Shown: positions 46,556 through 55,829, numbered from the stretch's first letter. The stretch is DNA of 58,632 bases from Candidatus Parabeggiatoa sp. nov. 2 (GCA_002085445.1 NBMI01000002.1:1-58632), one strand, 5' to 3'. Numbers and translations are program-made. Notes: generated from the sequence alone by a model not told the origin.

Positions 46556-47143
46556 TTAATTCTTAAATTTTTCGAGTAAAGGTAAAAACCGCCCCTTGAG
46601 GGGTAGGGGTGTGTTAGAGGGACGGGGAGTGTGTTTGAAATTTTTTTCGATTTTTTCGCTCTTTGGCGGTTTAGATATGGGCTGTTCGTGAATCTTTGGG
46701 AGCAGTTCATAGTTTTCTTTAATTGTGTCAGTCGATGTGTCAAGGATTTGTCCGGGTTTTAACGATCTTATTTTTCCTTTGGGCAAAACAATCGACACCG
46801 TTTGTTTAGCTATTTTGTCTAATTTGACCGTAAAGCCTTGTTGAGACCAATCATTGCTACCGTTTATCCACACGGTGGTGGGGCCTTGACTGCGTATGAC
46901 TAAGCCGTCAAAGCTAATGTAACGAGGTAGTTTTGGTTTCGGTGGGCTTAGCGTTTTTGTTCCGGTTGGCACTTTCGGAAGGAATTTCCGCGGTTTCGGG
47001 GGCGGTTTAGGTTCCCGCGCCTTATCAAGCGCAGCACGCTCCTTAGCTGTTGTGAACAAACGCAGCAACTCATCAGCCAGTGTCGGTTGAGAAAAAGCGC
47101 ATAGCCATAGTAAGAGTATAACCGGTAACAGAGTTTTGTTCAT
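46556..47143 (-). CDS. Secreted MshK-like pilus assembly protein
   Basis: 195 residues with a Sec signal peptide (LLPVILLLWLCAFSQPTLAD), then LLRLFTTAKERAALDKAREP, a Pro-rich linker, and a small beta domain: FDGLVIRSQGPTTVWINGSN, the layout of MshK/GspB-like proteins encoded in MSHA-type loci. A periplasmic role between inner-membrane PilO-like proteins and the secretin is likely by context. The C-terminal tail (HTPRPSNTPLPLKGRFLP) is encoded by CCCTACCCCTCAAGGGG-like repeat DNA. A TIR element begins 12 bp after the stop. Confidence 0.7.
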   Translation of the reverse strand: MNKTLLPVILLLWLCAFSQPTLADELLRLFTTAKERAALDKAREPKPPPKPRKFLPKVPTGTKTLSPPKPKLPRYISFDGLVIRSQGPTTVWINGSNDWSQQGFTVKLDKIAKQTVSIVLPKGKIRSLKPGQILDTSTDTIKENYELLPKIHEQPISKPPKSEKIEKNFKHTPRPSNTPLPLKGRFLPLLEKFKN

Positions 47144-47202
47144 TATACGGAACGTACTTGAAAAAGGTGAAAATGGGATAATTATTGAATTAGCCGGCTA
47201 GC

Positions 47203-47617
47203 AACGTGAGTTCGACCTGAAATATCAATGATTTATAAATTTATTAGTTATATCAATCATTTAGTTATAATGACTGCAATTTAAATCAGTTAAAAAAACC
47301 ATAAGTTGTACTGGTTCATTCCAGTTGATGGCCCACAAATAAGGGTTATTAACGTATTAATACTAAGGATTTAAAAAAAACCATAAGCTGTACTTACTTC
47401 TTCCAGTTGATGGCCCACAAATCTTCGGTTTTAACGTATTAATACTAAGGCATAAGCTGTACTTACTTCTTCCAGTTGATGGCCCACAAATCTTCGGTTT
47501 TAACGTATTAATACTAAGGGTTTAATCTTAAAAAATGTCTTTTTAATCAATTAATTGTATTAAAATAATTGATTAATAAATGATTTCTATAACTTATTGA
47601 AAAGTCGAACTCATGTT
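47203..47617. mobile_element. 415-bp TIR element, AACGTGAGTTCGAC family
   Basis: Ends AACGTGAGTTCGAC (47203-47216) and GTCGAACTCATGTT (47604-47617). Inside are three tandem units of about 80 bp containing CCAGTTGATGGCCCACAAAT and AACGTATTAATACTAAGG, which explains the size difference from the 250-bp copy. It lies between the PilO-like and MshK-like genes. Non-coding. Confidence 0.78.
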
Positions 47618-47646
47618 ATAGATTTTCAGAAAAATAATTTCAAAAC

Positions 47647-47702
47647 AGCCAACGGCTAAAGCCGTTGTCTGAAAGCTCAAGTCCCCTAAAGGGGACTAAA
47701 TA
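47647..47702. repeat. Two CTAAAG-centred hairpins
   Basis: CAACGGCTAAAGCCGTTG and, 15 bp on, AGTCCCCTAAAGGGGACT: different stems around the same CTAAAG centre as the CCAA...TTGG and AGTCGCT families. They sit just after the PilO-like gene on the minus strand. Confidence 0.75.
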
Positions 47703-47715
47703 ATTATCTGAATAT

Positions 47716-48333
47716 CTATTTAACAGAAAATTTATTGCGGTTCCGCTTAATGTCACAGTTGTGCATATTGAATAAGCCGTCGAACCTTTTTAGATGAGAC
47801 TCTATTCTCTTAATTGATTTTAGCACATCTCCTTCGTGTAACACTCTTAAGTCGAAGCTTATTGGTGTCTCATACACTTTCAATTGATCTTCTACATCCA
47901 GAAAATCTGGAACGGTGTACCGTTTTTTTTCTGGCAGGGTATAGTCGCTGGCTTCTTTGAACAGGGGTAATTGAGGAAGAAGTGTCCCAATTTCTTTATA
48001 GATTGCCCAGCGGTGTTCGATTATGAGTTCTTCAATGGTTGAATTGGAATCGTCTTGAAAAAATCCTGCTTTTTTCAATTGATTAAATGTTTCCACGGAT
48101 TTTTCTTTGAAAAGCTTTAATGTTTTTTGAAGTTTTTCGTGTTCATACGCGATTTCGCCAAATTTGCGACGTTGTTTCTGTCCCTGCTCGCTTATCTCGC
48201 TGTGATAGCGTTGACTGCCAACAATCAGAATTATACTTATGATAAGGCTTAAACCTAATACAATCAACGCGCTGAGTAAGGCCGACCAGTCAATCATGGC
48301 AGTGATTTTTGTTTTAGGAGGGTTTTTTGGCAT
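47716..48333 (-). CDS. PilO/MshJ-like inner-membrane pilus protein
   Basis: 205 residues: short cytoplasmic start, one transmembrane helix (WSALLSALIVLGLSLIISII, about 15-38), a coiled coil and a periplasmic domain with ISFDLRVLHEGDVLKSIKRI, a beta-alpha element of PilO. PilO-type proteins pair with PilN in the alignment complex. It overlaps the upstream gene by 20 bp; a second ATG at 48297 (MIDWSALL) would avoid most of the overlap, and neither has a clear RBS. Placed after the PilM/N-like gene exactly as in MSHA and type IV pilus operons. Confidence 0.75.
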   Translation of the reverse strand: MPKNPPKTKITAMIDWSALLSALIVLGLSLIISIILIVGSQRYHSEISEQGQKQRRKFGEIAYEHEKLQKTLKLFKEKSVETFNQLKKAGFFQDDSNSTIEELIIEHRWAIYKEIGTLLPQLPLFKEASDYTLPEKKRYTVPDFLDVEDQLKVYETPISFDLRVLHEGDVLKSIKRIESHLKRFDGLFNMHNCDIKRNRNKFSVK

Positions 48334-49954
48334 AGCGGTGCTTAATCAAGATGTCTATGATAAACGGGGCTTTGTCGGTCTTTTGGGTAGTACCTATTTT
48401 ACCTTGGAGTTTTGTTGGGATAGACGGGGCGAGTAGTACCTTGATTTTGCAAAAATCCTTAGGTTGTTTGCGTAAGTCCTTCACAAATTGCTTGAAGCTT
48501 TGCAAAGCTTTTCGATAGCCTTTAAAGGGATGAATTTTGCCATGCAGCCTCATTCCTTCAATAAAATTTTTGGCAGGATCGATTTTGCCTAACGGATTTT
48601 CTGAATCTTCAGTGTCATTGTCGTTTTTTTCAAGCGGCGATTTCAAGTCAGATTGAAAAATCTCAGTTGCAACATGGCCTATGCCCCATTCTAGGCGTTC
48701 AATAAACACGTTAGGGTGGCGGTTTAAGACATGGCTGAGTTTTACCCATGCCGGGCGTGGCGAAAGGTGGCGTGCTTTGAGGCGACGGCCGACATTGACA
48801 ACACTGCTAAGAAGCTCAATATCAAGGGGCAAGCCTTTAGGCTCTTGTTTGCGTAACTGTTCTAATTTGGCTTGACGTTTGGCAATTTCTGACGCGTTTT
48901 TCTGGCTTTGTTGCTGGAGTTTGGCCGTTTTTTCTAGGGTTACCCAACTGGCCGCTGTCGCCCCTGATAACAGTAGTACTGAGGTGAAATAGATAGCCTG
49001 ACGCACTTTGCGGTATAAAAAATAGCGGATGTCTGCGGTGGTGGCGTAATGGGCCCTTTCCGGTTTCCGACTTCCCATTTCCCTTAGCCCAATACGCCTA
49101 TTTCCTAGCCCCTTTCCCTTTTTACCTTTGCCGTTAAGCCCGATTTTGTGGGCCACCTCGCGGCTGTCTAAGATGTGTAAATTAAGGGCGGTGGTGTCGT
49201 AGTTGGGGAGTGTGTCGAAGCCGCTAAGCAAGGGCGTATCAGTTAAAATCACCACCGACAGCGGTTCAGGTAGCCCGGTTTGTGGCAACATCCGCTCTCT
49301 TTCTAAATGGCGCTGGATTAGTGTGATTTGTTCTAAGACATACTCGGCATATTCTTGAGGATTCAGCGTATTTAAAGAAATCAAACGACTGTATTGCAAT
49401 TTTTGGTTGATAAAAAAACTTTGGCGTAGCCCGGCGAGGCTGTGTGAGTTTATTTGCGGCGCCTGTGCTACCAATAGTGTATAAGGTGCTTTGGGTAGGT
49501 ATTTGAGTAAATGCTCACTCTTGAGCGGCAGAGAATAAATGCCTACCAGCGGCACTTTATGGGCGATAATCAAATTTAGCCAGGGCTGTAAGAAGTCGGA
49601 ATTGGTGAGCGCCGTAAATAATGCTCGATCATTTTTTCGCTGCTCTTGCGTTTCACGCCCTTGGATAACGCCATAAGTATAGGGAGTGCCCTCAAACAGA
49701 CGCTTTTTTCTTTGGGCTACCAAGTTGCGACGATCCAAGCCTAGCACATGGGGCACAAGTGTGGCGTGGTATTCTTCGCCAGTGGTATCGACTAGCCAAT
49801 GTATCGGTGTTTTGGGAGCGCGGCTCAAATAGTTGGCAAATTCGGTTTCACCGTTGCGACTGATTTGAAATTGTTGGACTTCTGTTAAGGTTTTGCCTTT
49901 AGCCTGAAGCGCCCGCAATTCATAATCTGAGAGGTAGAGAATTCGTTTGCTCAT
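48314..49954 (-). CDS. PilM/PilN-like (MshI-like) pilus alignment protein
   Basis: 546 residues. The N-terminal cytoplasmic half (1-300) resembles the PilM/GspL actin-like fold in a diverged form (IHWLVDTTGEEYHATLVPHV). One transmembrane helix (about 320-338, AIYFTSVLLLSGATAASW) and a coiled coil (AKLQQQSQKNASEIAKRQAK) are followed by a PilN-like periplasmic ferredoxin fold with RLEWGIGH and KGYRKALQSFKQFVKDLRKQ. It thus combines PilM and PilN roles in one chain. A basic Gly-rich insert (GKGKKGKGLGNRRIGLREMG) before the membrane helix looks repeat-derived. Confidence 0.75.
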   Translation of the reverse strand: MSKRILYLSDYELRALQAKGKTLTEVQQFQISRNGETEFANYLSRAPKTPIHWLVDTTGEEYHATLVPHVLGLDRRNLVAQRKKRLFEGTPYTYGVIQGRETQEQRKNDRALFTALTNSDFLQPWLNLIIAHKVPLVGIYSLPLKSEHLLKYLPKAPYTLLVAQAPQINSHSLAGLRQSFFINQKLQYSRLISLNTLNPQEYAEYVLEQITLIQRHLERERMLPQTGLPEPLSVVILTDTPLLSGFDTLPNYDTTALNLHILDSREVAHKIGLNGKGKKGKGLGNRRIGLREMGSRKPERAHYATTADIRYFLYRKVRQAIYFTSVLLLSGATAASWVTLEKTAKLQQQSQKNASEIAKRQAKLEQLRKQEPKGLPLDIELLSSVVNVGRRLKARHLSPRPAWVKLSHVLNRHPNVFIERLEWGIGHVATEIFQSDLKSPLEKNDNDTEDSENPLGKIDPAKNFIEGMRLHGKIHPFKGYRKALQSFKQFVKDLRKQPKDFCKIKVLLAPSIPTKLQGKIGTTQKTDKAPFIIDILIKHRYAKKPS

Positions 49955-49984
49955 CTGTATGTACTACTGTGTGTGCTGTTGTTC

Positions 49985-50394
49985 AGAAAATAATGTTTGT
50001 AGTAGTCGCTTTAGCGTCTATAGTTTGTAGTAGTCGCTTTAGCGTCTATAGTTTGTAGTAGTCGCTTTAGCGACTTAATCTCTAGTTTTTCGAGTTAAAA
50101 AAACTTTGTTATGGGTATATTATTTTCGGATTGTAACTTTTTGGGTTGAAATGTATAACTGGTTGAATTTTATTGATTATATCAATACCATACTTATTAA
50201 CATTCAACCCCTACGGGGTTGGTACGTCGGGGACACATTTCCCACAGGTTGCACCTGTGGCTATTCACATTCAACCCCGTCGGGGTTGGCACTTTGATAA
50301 GGTATCAACTTTCATCCGTTATAATCAGATTATTTTCACGCTCCTCCCCTACTACAAACGGACTACTACAAACCTGATATTATTTGTTTCTAGT
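49985..50394. repeat. Hairpin-rich spacer upstream of the PilM/N-like gene
   Basis: Three GTAGTCGCTTTAGCG(ACT/TCT) units (50000-50080), a GGGTATATTATTTTC segment (50112), CAACCCCTACGGGGTTGG (50204) and CAACCCCGTCGGGGTTGG (50273) around CCACAGGTTGCACCTGTGG (50241). The last three are compensated variants of the 6.7-kb CAACCCC hairpin. No gene. Confidence 0.8.
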
Positions 50395-51603
50395 TCACAG
50401 TTCACCTGTCACATCGACAATGAGATCATAAATGGGCCCTAGTATTGATAGTATAACCCAGCCGAGTAATAAACCTAATATGACTGTCATTGCTGGCTCT
50501 ATCAACGTTTGGATTTTGTCAATGGATTCTTTGGTTTCACGCTCATAAAAATAACTGACATTGAGTAGCGCGGTATCTAATTCACCCGTGCTTTCGCCAA
50601 TGGTTACCATGCGTAGCACTAGCGGTGGAAATAAATGCACACGCTCAAAACTTTTGCTAATGCTCACGCCCTGTGCAATGTTGTCACTCACCTCTTGCAA
50701 TGCATTTTCAATGACTAAATTGCCAGCCAACTTTTTGGTGATTGAAAGACTGTCTAGCACCGTAATACCAGAACTATATAACAGCGCAAAAAAAGTGGCA
50801 AAGCGTGCCAAAATCACTTTTTCCAGAATTGGGCCTATCAACCATATCCGCAATTTCAAGTAATCAATCTTCAAACAGAGGCTGGGACTAACTCGCATAG
50901 CGGCTTTGAGTGCCAAAAATGCGAAAACGGGGGCCGAAAGAATGATATACCAGTAGTGAATAAATGCATCAGAAATTGAAATGAGAATACGGGTGTGCAG
51001 GGGCAACTCTCCGCCGAAGTTTTTAATAAAGGCCATTAATTGTGGTACTAGATATATCATGATAAAAAACAGCGCACCGAGAATAATCGTTCCCATGAAG
51101 GCGGGATACATCAGTAGTTTTTTGGTTTTGGCAACCATTTCATCATGCCATTTCAGCGTTTGAGTCAAGTGTTGAAATACGGTGCTTAAATTGCCGCTTT
51201 CTTCCCCTGCACGAATCAGACTTACAAACACTAGGTCAAAAATATCTGGAAAATCGGCCATCGCTTTGGATAAAGGTGCCCCGCCTTCTATATTTTCAAC
51301 CAAACTGGCTACGACTTCACGAAATCGTGACTGTGGTAGGCTATCGCGCAAATCGCCCAAACCGTCTATCATGGGCACGCCGGCGCGGGTTAAGTTTTCC
51401 ATGTGAAAACTAAAGGTAATCAATTCTTGGCGGGTGACTTTACCGACGCGGTAATGACGCGATTTTTTGGTGTGGCAATGGATCAAGTCTAGCCCCATGC
51501 GTTCCAGACGCGCTTCTAAGTCATTGATATTATTAGCACCTAATTGGCCTTGAATAATATGCCCCTGATTGTCCATGGCCTTATAAAAATATTGCTGAGA
51601 CAT
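50395..51603 (-). CDS. GspF/PilC family pilus assembly platform protein
   Basis: 402 residues, usual length. Two T2SSF domains (about 65-190 and 270-390) with FSFHMENLTRAGVPMIDGLG, LIRAGEESGNLSTVF and the repeat MVTIGESTGELDTALLNVSY; three transmembrane segments (about 170-192, 220-240, 370-392). It anchors the extension and retraction ATPases under the growing pilus (MshG in MSHA loci). The ATPase and secretin genes are not in this window. TAATTGG-like heptamers occur 10-30 bp upstream of the ATG. Confidence 0.95.
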   Translation of the reverse strand: MSQQYFYKAMDNQGHIIQGQLGANNINDLEARLERMGLDLIHCHTKKSRHYRVGKVTRQELITFSFHMENLTRAGVPMIDGLGDLRDSLPQSRFREVVASLVENIEGGAPLSKAMADFPDIFDLVFVSLIRAGEESGNLSTVFQHLTQTLKWHDEMVAKTKKLLMYPAFMGTIILGALFFIMIYLVPQLMAFIKNFGGELPLHTRILISISDAFIHYWYIILSAPVFAFLALKAAMRVSPSLCLKIDYLKLRIWLIGPILEKVILARFATFFALLYSSGITVLDSLSITKKLAGNLVIENALQEVSDNIAQGVSISKSFERVHLFPPLVLRMVTIGESTGELDTALLNVSYFYERETKESIDKIQTLIEPAMTVILGLLLGWVILSILGPIYDLIVDVTGEL

Positions 51604-52272
51604 TTTTAGTTTAGTTCGGTAATTGGTAATGGGTTATGCGAGTTAAAAATTAAAAATTAAAAATGAAGAATGAACAAAAATGTCATTTCGTTTCGACGAT
51701 AGGAGAAACCTTGAGAAACCTTATATAATAACTTTCAATAAGACGTTTTTATAAGTCATTGATTTTTTATGATTCAATTCAACCTTTAATTCGCATGGGT
51801 TATTGGCAACGGGTAATGGGTTATTGGCAATGGGTGGTGGGTAAAAGGTCATTTGAAAACCTTGCTAGTTTGCCAATCGTTGCTTCGCTATGCGAGATCA
51901 ACCTTGGAGGTTTTTGGGCACCAAAATATTTAGAGTGAGAGTACAACGGATTTGGGGAATAGTTTGTAATAGTCGTCATTTTTCAAGTTCACCGAGTATC
52001 ACAGAGTTACACAGAGTCTAATATTTTTCGGTGAAATCTCTGTGAAACTCCGTGTAGCTCCGTGTCTCAGGCGTATTTTTAATGCCAGGGGCGGGGCTTG
52101 CCAGGGGCGGGGCTTGCCAGGGGCGATGCCCCTGGCTTTATTAATGTCGCCCCGTTGGGGCTTGTCAGGGCGGTGCCCTGGGTTATTTTGGTTTCTCAAA
52201 AAGGTCATTTTGAGTAATGCGAGAAATCTTGCCTTCAATGACTTTAATAATTTTTCCACAATTAATGACTTA
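51604..52272. other. Non-coding, several hairpins
   Basis: Heptamers (51612-51680; 51790-51850), a half copy of the bipartite repeat (51940), and GCCAGGGGCGGGGCTT three times followed by GCCAGGGGCGATGCCCCTGG, GCCCCGTTGGGGC and CAGGGCGGTGCCCTG hairpins (52080-52180). No gene seen. Confidence 0.6.
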
Positions 52273-52688
52273 GCAAAGTTTGACTATTAAAAACGGTTTG
52301 ATGGCCCACAAACCAGTGCTAATAGCCAGACAAAATTCAGGGTTTTTAGGTGTCCAAATAACGATTTCGATTTGTTAACGAAGGGATTTAAATTGTCCGG
52401 TGCAAAGTTTGACTATTAAAAATGGTTTGATGGCCCACAAACCAGTGCTAATAGCCATACAAAAGTCATTGTTTTTAGGTGTCCAAATAACGATTTCGAT
52501 TTGTTAACGAAGGGATTTAAATTGTCTGGTGCAAAGTTTGACTATTAAAAACGGTTTGATGGCCCACAAACCAGTGCTAATAGCCATACAAAATTCAGGG
52601 TTTTTAGGTGTCCAAATAACGATTTCGATTTGTTAACGAAGGGATTTAAATTGTCTGGTGCAAAGTTTGAGTATTAAAAATGGTTTGT
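52273..52688. repeat. 129-bp tandem repeat overlapping the 3' end of the acyltransferase gene
   Basis: Starts at 52273, 52402, 52531 and (partial) 52661, each beginning GCAAAGTTTGACTATTAAAA and containing GATGGCCCACAAACCAG and TAACGATTTCGATTTGTTAA. GATGGCCCACAAA is also inside the AACGTGAGTTCGAC elements. The fourth, partial unit is the coding end of the lpxL-like gene. Confidence 0.9.
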
Positions 52689-53416
52689 AAAAAATGGAGA
52701 TGAAAACCTTGCCCGTGCGGTAAACGCTCTGCATAAGTAAAAATCACTGGTGCCCCGGTTTTACGCGCTAAACGGGACACTAAAACCATGGTATAAGCCG
52801 GAATTCCAAAAAACGGTGCAAAAATGCCGCTACCCGTTTCGCTCGGTACTTGATCGGGCAAAATGCCAGCCACTTGTCCTTGCAGCAAAGCTTGATATAA
52901 CGCACGAACACCGGCTTTATCAGTTTGCACAACGCGTCCACCGGCGCGTTCACGAGCGGCGTGAATTAAGTCGTGTAAACCGGTCAATTTGGGCGGACGA
53001 TACAAGGCGGTGAGCGTACAACGCGAAGCCGCATAGAGTCCTGCCAATTCCCACGCGCCCAAATGCGGCGTAAGAAGCACTACGCCTTTACTCTGTTGAA
53101 TGGCTTGTTGCAAACAGTCTTCGCCACTGACTTCACGCACTAATCCTAACGCTCGATTTGTCGGCCATAACCAGAATGCTCCTAATTCGAAAAAGGCTTT
53201 GCTGGTTTCAATTAAACTCTGTTTGACTAAAGCCTCTTGGGCTTCGTTTGATTGTTTAGGAAAACACAAGCGGATATTGGTGCGCGTCACTTGGGTGAGG
53301 CGCAGTTTAGGGCGTTGTGCCATTATCCGCCCTAGCTGCGTGGCGATACTATGCAGTGTGCGTAAGGGCAGTAACGCAAACAGGTGCATCAACTCTTTAA
53401 TTAATAGCACTCGCAT
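52646..53416 (-). CDS. LpxL/HtrB-type lipid A acyltransferase, C-terminally truncated
   Basis: Adds a secondary acyl chain to lipid A precursors at the inner membrane. Catalytic HxxxxE motif: LLTPHLGAWELAG; substrate loops LYRPPKLTGLHDLI, GILPDQVPSETGSGIFAPFF and FTYAERLPHGQGF are present. The family normally runs to 290-310 residues and ends with a PEQYLW..RRFK motif. This protein has 256 and stops soon after GFHLHFLQ, with the last codons (TIFNTQTLHQTI) read from the 129-bp repeat. The missing end is close to the membrane-proximal surface, so activity is doubtful. It overlaps no gene; the next upstream gene ends at 53417. Confidence 0.85.
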   Translation of the reverse strand: MRVLLIKELMHLFALLPLRTLHSIATQLGRIMAQRPKLRLTQVTRTNIRLCFPKQSNEAQEALVKQSLIETSKAFFELGAFWLWPTNRALGLVREVSGEDCLQQAIQQSKGVVLLTPHLGAWELAGLYAASRCTLTALYRPPKLTGLHDLIHAARERAGGRVVQTDKAGVRALYQALLQGQVAGILPDQVPSETGSGIFAPFFGIPAYTMVLVSRLARKTGAPVIFTYAERLPHGQGFHLHFLQTIFNTQTLHQTI

Positions 53417-53665
53417 TTATTTTTTATCGGGTGATGGTTTGCTGATATGATGCTGTTGTATGCTACGCCCTATTTTTAGTAACAACAATAGCGGCAAAGC
53501 GCCGTGCATAAGTAAGTCAAAAATGTCGAGAGGGCGGCTTAATGTTCCTTGAAATAACATTCTGATTTTTTCAACGAGATGGGGCTCAGGGTAAAACGGT
53601 GCCAATCCCAAAAGAAGTGAGCCGACGATAAGAATATCCCAAGGTAGTTTGTCTAGCCAGCGCAT
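53417..53665 (-). CDS. Small membrane protein, often annotated RND transporter-like
   Basis: 82 residues from ATG 53665 (MRWLDKLPWDILIVGSLLLG), chosen because CGGAGAA lies 10 bases upstream; a TTG at 53698 is the only alternative. Two hydrophobic segments frame the conserved block APFYPEPHLVEKIRMLFQGT, then LSRPLDIFDLLMHGALP, a small widespread proteobacterial family without known function. It directly abuts the acyltransferase gene, so the two are probably co-transcribed. Confidence 0.75.
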   Translation of the reverse strand: MRWLDKLPWDILIVGSLLLGLAPFYPEPHLVEKIRMLFQGTLSRPLDIFDLLMHGALPLLLLLKIGRSIQQHHISKPSPDKK

Positions 53666-53724
53666 GTTGTGAAATTCTCCGTGATTATTAAAGGACAATA
53701 TTGTAACTGTTTATTCAGAAAAAA

Positions 53725-53946
53725 GGAGTCCAAGATTTATCTTGGACATCAATCCGTCCAAGATTTATCTTGGATGTCAAAAAATTTGGAACATTTTGAC
53801 CATTATTTTTGTATGGCTATTGGCACTGATTTGGGGGCCATAAAACCGTTTTTAATATCTTAGATGTCCAAGATAAATCTTGGACTCCTGATAAATCTTG
53901 GACTCCTGATAAATCTTGGACTCCTGATAAATCTTGGACTCCTGAA
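53725..53946. repeat. CCAAGATTTATCTTGG palindrome cluster
   Basis: Palindromes at 53729 and 53758, another at 53867 (opposite centre), then four tandem GATAAATCTTGGACTCCT units. The cluster abuts the end of the ATPase gene. Confidence 0.88.
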
Positions 53947-53948
53947 TA

Positions 53949-55577
53949 TTAGATAAAAAGAGACTGAATTTGTTTTCTAAACCACTGGGTTTGCGACAAT
54001 TTGTCTTTGTTCAGATTTTGCCGCTCTGGCAATTCCCTACCATAATCTTTGGCGGGAAAGACTTGGTAAAAGTTTTCAAACTCGTCGCTTTGTAGCAACA
54101 TTAAAACACTTTCAGCGTTGTCTTTGAACTGTTTTCTCAATTTGGCATATTCATTTTCTTTAAAAAAAGGATAGCCACTTCTGGCACCAACTATCCCTAA
54201 CACAATTTTGCCTTGGTGAGCGTTTTTGCATTCTTTCAACCGGTTAATATACCTGGTTTTGTCAAAATCCTGTTGCTTGGATTGATAATATTCTTCCAAG
54301 TTATCGGGATGGTAAAAATAGTTTTCGATACTGTAATAGTTCAGTATCAATAAATTGGGATAAGTGTGACGGATTAATTGGATTTCTTCATCTGTTAAAA
54401 AATATCGGTCAATTAACCCATGATAATGTCGGTTTTTGGCCTTAAAAAACACATCATTTTTGTCAATGGCCGTAAAAAATATAGTGTCTTTGATGCCGAC
54501 GCTGTTATAAAAAGGCGTGTCGGTATTTTCAGAAAAGACTATCGTTTTTCCTTCCACGACTTTGGAGAGAAATTCTTTACTGACGGCTATTTCAAACACG
54601 TCATACCGATTTTTGGGTTGAGCAAATAAGGTTTGGGGATGATCAAAGTTCAACTCATTAAAATTAATAATAACTGCCTGATCAACTTCGTTAGTATACT
54701 CAATAAAACCGAGCGAATGGGTTGCTGTCCATAGTTGGCAACCTTCAGGTATCCAGTGCTCAACAATTTCTTTTAATAAACCGTACTGAAGTTTGGTGTT
54801 CAGGTGCAAGTCAAGTTCATCAAAATAATAAATCGTATTTTGATAAAACGGTGTTCTACTTAACAAGTTGACTAAAATGTTGAAAACGGCCTTTTCGCCA
54901 TTACCCAGATAATTGTAATGGACTTTACAATCACCTTTTTTAAAGAGGATAGTTGCGACTTTTCCCTCTAGCGGCGGAATCAATTCCAGCAGGGTTAGCT
55001 TAGTGCCGTTATCTTCTCCAAAGATTCTGATAAAAGCCTCGTTGATGGGAACAATATATTGTTCCTGAATTTGAATCGGAGATTTATTAGCGATAAAAAC
55101 ATCTTTTAAGACTAATTCCGTGGTTTTGTCAAGGTCATTTTCAAAGCGGTTATCTTTTTCGATATACATTCTTGGACGATCAGAGTCCTTTTCAAAATCA
55201 ACACGCCCTCCTTGCCAGAGAGCCATTCTGGTGAGTTGAGGCACTTGCCTTAAACTGCTTCTGCCATAAAATGCTGTTGGGCTAAGATTGTCAGGCCATT
55301 TTTTGTTGTCAAGCCGAGTAATAATCGTCTTATCAGTCAATTCTATTGTCACCTGAAAATCTTTTTGAGCATTTTTCCGATAATAGGTGGGCGCAAGCGT
55401 CGTGTCATCTTTAGCTTGGGATGAAACCGCCTCAAACGCATCAAAGAGACAAGACTTACCGCTGCCATTGACGCCGATGATTAAAACCAATTTCGGGGGC
55501 GTGGCTTGCTCGCTTAGATCAATGATAAGTTCAGTAAATCTTTTAAAATTAATGAGTTGCAATTTTTTTATCAACAT
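53949..55577 (-). CDS. AAA ATPase-DUF4435 fusion protein (PARIS-like)
   Basis: 542 residues from ATG 55577 (MLIKKLQLINFKRFTELIID), preceded by AAAAAGGACT; an upstream in-frame start would only add translated TAATTGG repeats. The first half is a RecF/AAA15-type ATPase: Walker A GVNGSGKS (about 35-42), YLGNGEKAVFNILVNLLSR signature, Walker B IYYFDELDLHL. The second half resembles DUF4435, a TOPRIM-like nuclease: VVEGKTIVFSENTDTPFYNS, FFTAIDKND, YHGLIDRYFLTDEEI, YYSIENYFYHPDNL. In PARIS defence an AAA15 ATPase (AriA) works with a DUF4435 effector (AriB), sometimes fused. The DxD-like site reads DRYF rather than DRDF, so the nuclease may be altered. Function by analogy. Confidence 0.75.
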   Translation of the reverse strand: MLIKKLQLINFKRFTELIIDLSEQATPPKLVLIIGVNGSGKSCLFDAFEAVSSQAKDDTTLAPTYYRKNAQKDFQVTIELTDKTIITRLDNKKWPDNLSPTAFYGRSSLRQVPQLTRMALWQGGRVDFEKDSDRPRMYIEKDNRFENDLDKTTELVLKDVFIANKSPIQIQEQYIVPINEAFIRIFGEDNGTKLTLLELIPPLEGKVATILFKKGDCKVHYNYLGNGEKAVFNILVNLLSRTPFYQNTIYYFDELDLHLNTKLQYGLLKEIVEHWIPEGCQLWTATHSLGFIEYTNEVDQAVIINFNELNFDHPQTLFAQPKNRYDVFEIAVSKEFLSKVVEGKTIVFSENTDTPFYNSVGIKDTIFFTAIDKNDVFFKAKNRHYHGLIDRYFLTDEEIQLIRHTYPNLLILNYYSIENYFYHPDNLEEYYQSKQQDFDKTRYINRLKECKNAHQGKIVLGIVGARSGYPFFKENEYAKLRKQFKDNAESVLMLLQSDEFENFYQVFPAKDYGRELPERQNLNKDKLSQTQWFRKQIQSLFI

Positions 55578-55587
55578 AGTCCTTTTT

Positions 55588-55640
55588 TGTAATTGGTAAT
55601 TGGTAATTGGTAATTGGTAATTGGTAATTGGTAATCGCGT
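55588..55640. repeat. TAATTGG heptamers before the ATPase gene
   Basis: GTAATTGGTAATTGGTAATT repeated over about 45 bp immediately upstream of the RBS. A bipartite repeat copy (55685, ACAACGACACTT / ATAAACGACACTT) and AAAAATG heptamers (55726-55755) follow. Confidence 0.88.
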
Positions 55641-55829
55641 TACCATTTATCAGTTTGTCAAAATCGGCGTAATTTTTATTATATAGTACAACGACACTTG
55701 GGATAAACGACACTTCATAATGCGAATGAAAAATGAAAAATGAAAAATGAAGAATGAACAAAGACGCGCAATTAGTTGTACTTAATTGGTTTGGATTTCT
55801 CAACATGACTATAAACCAGGAATACCTAC

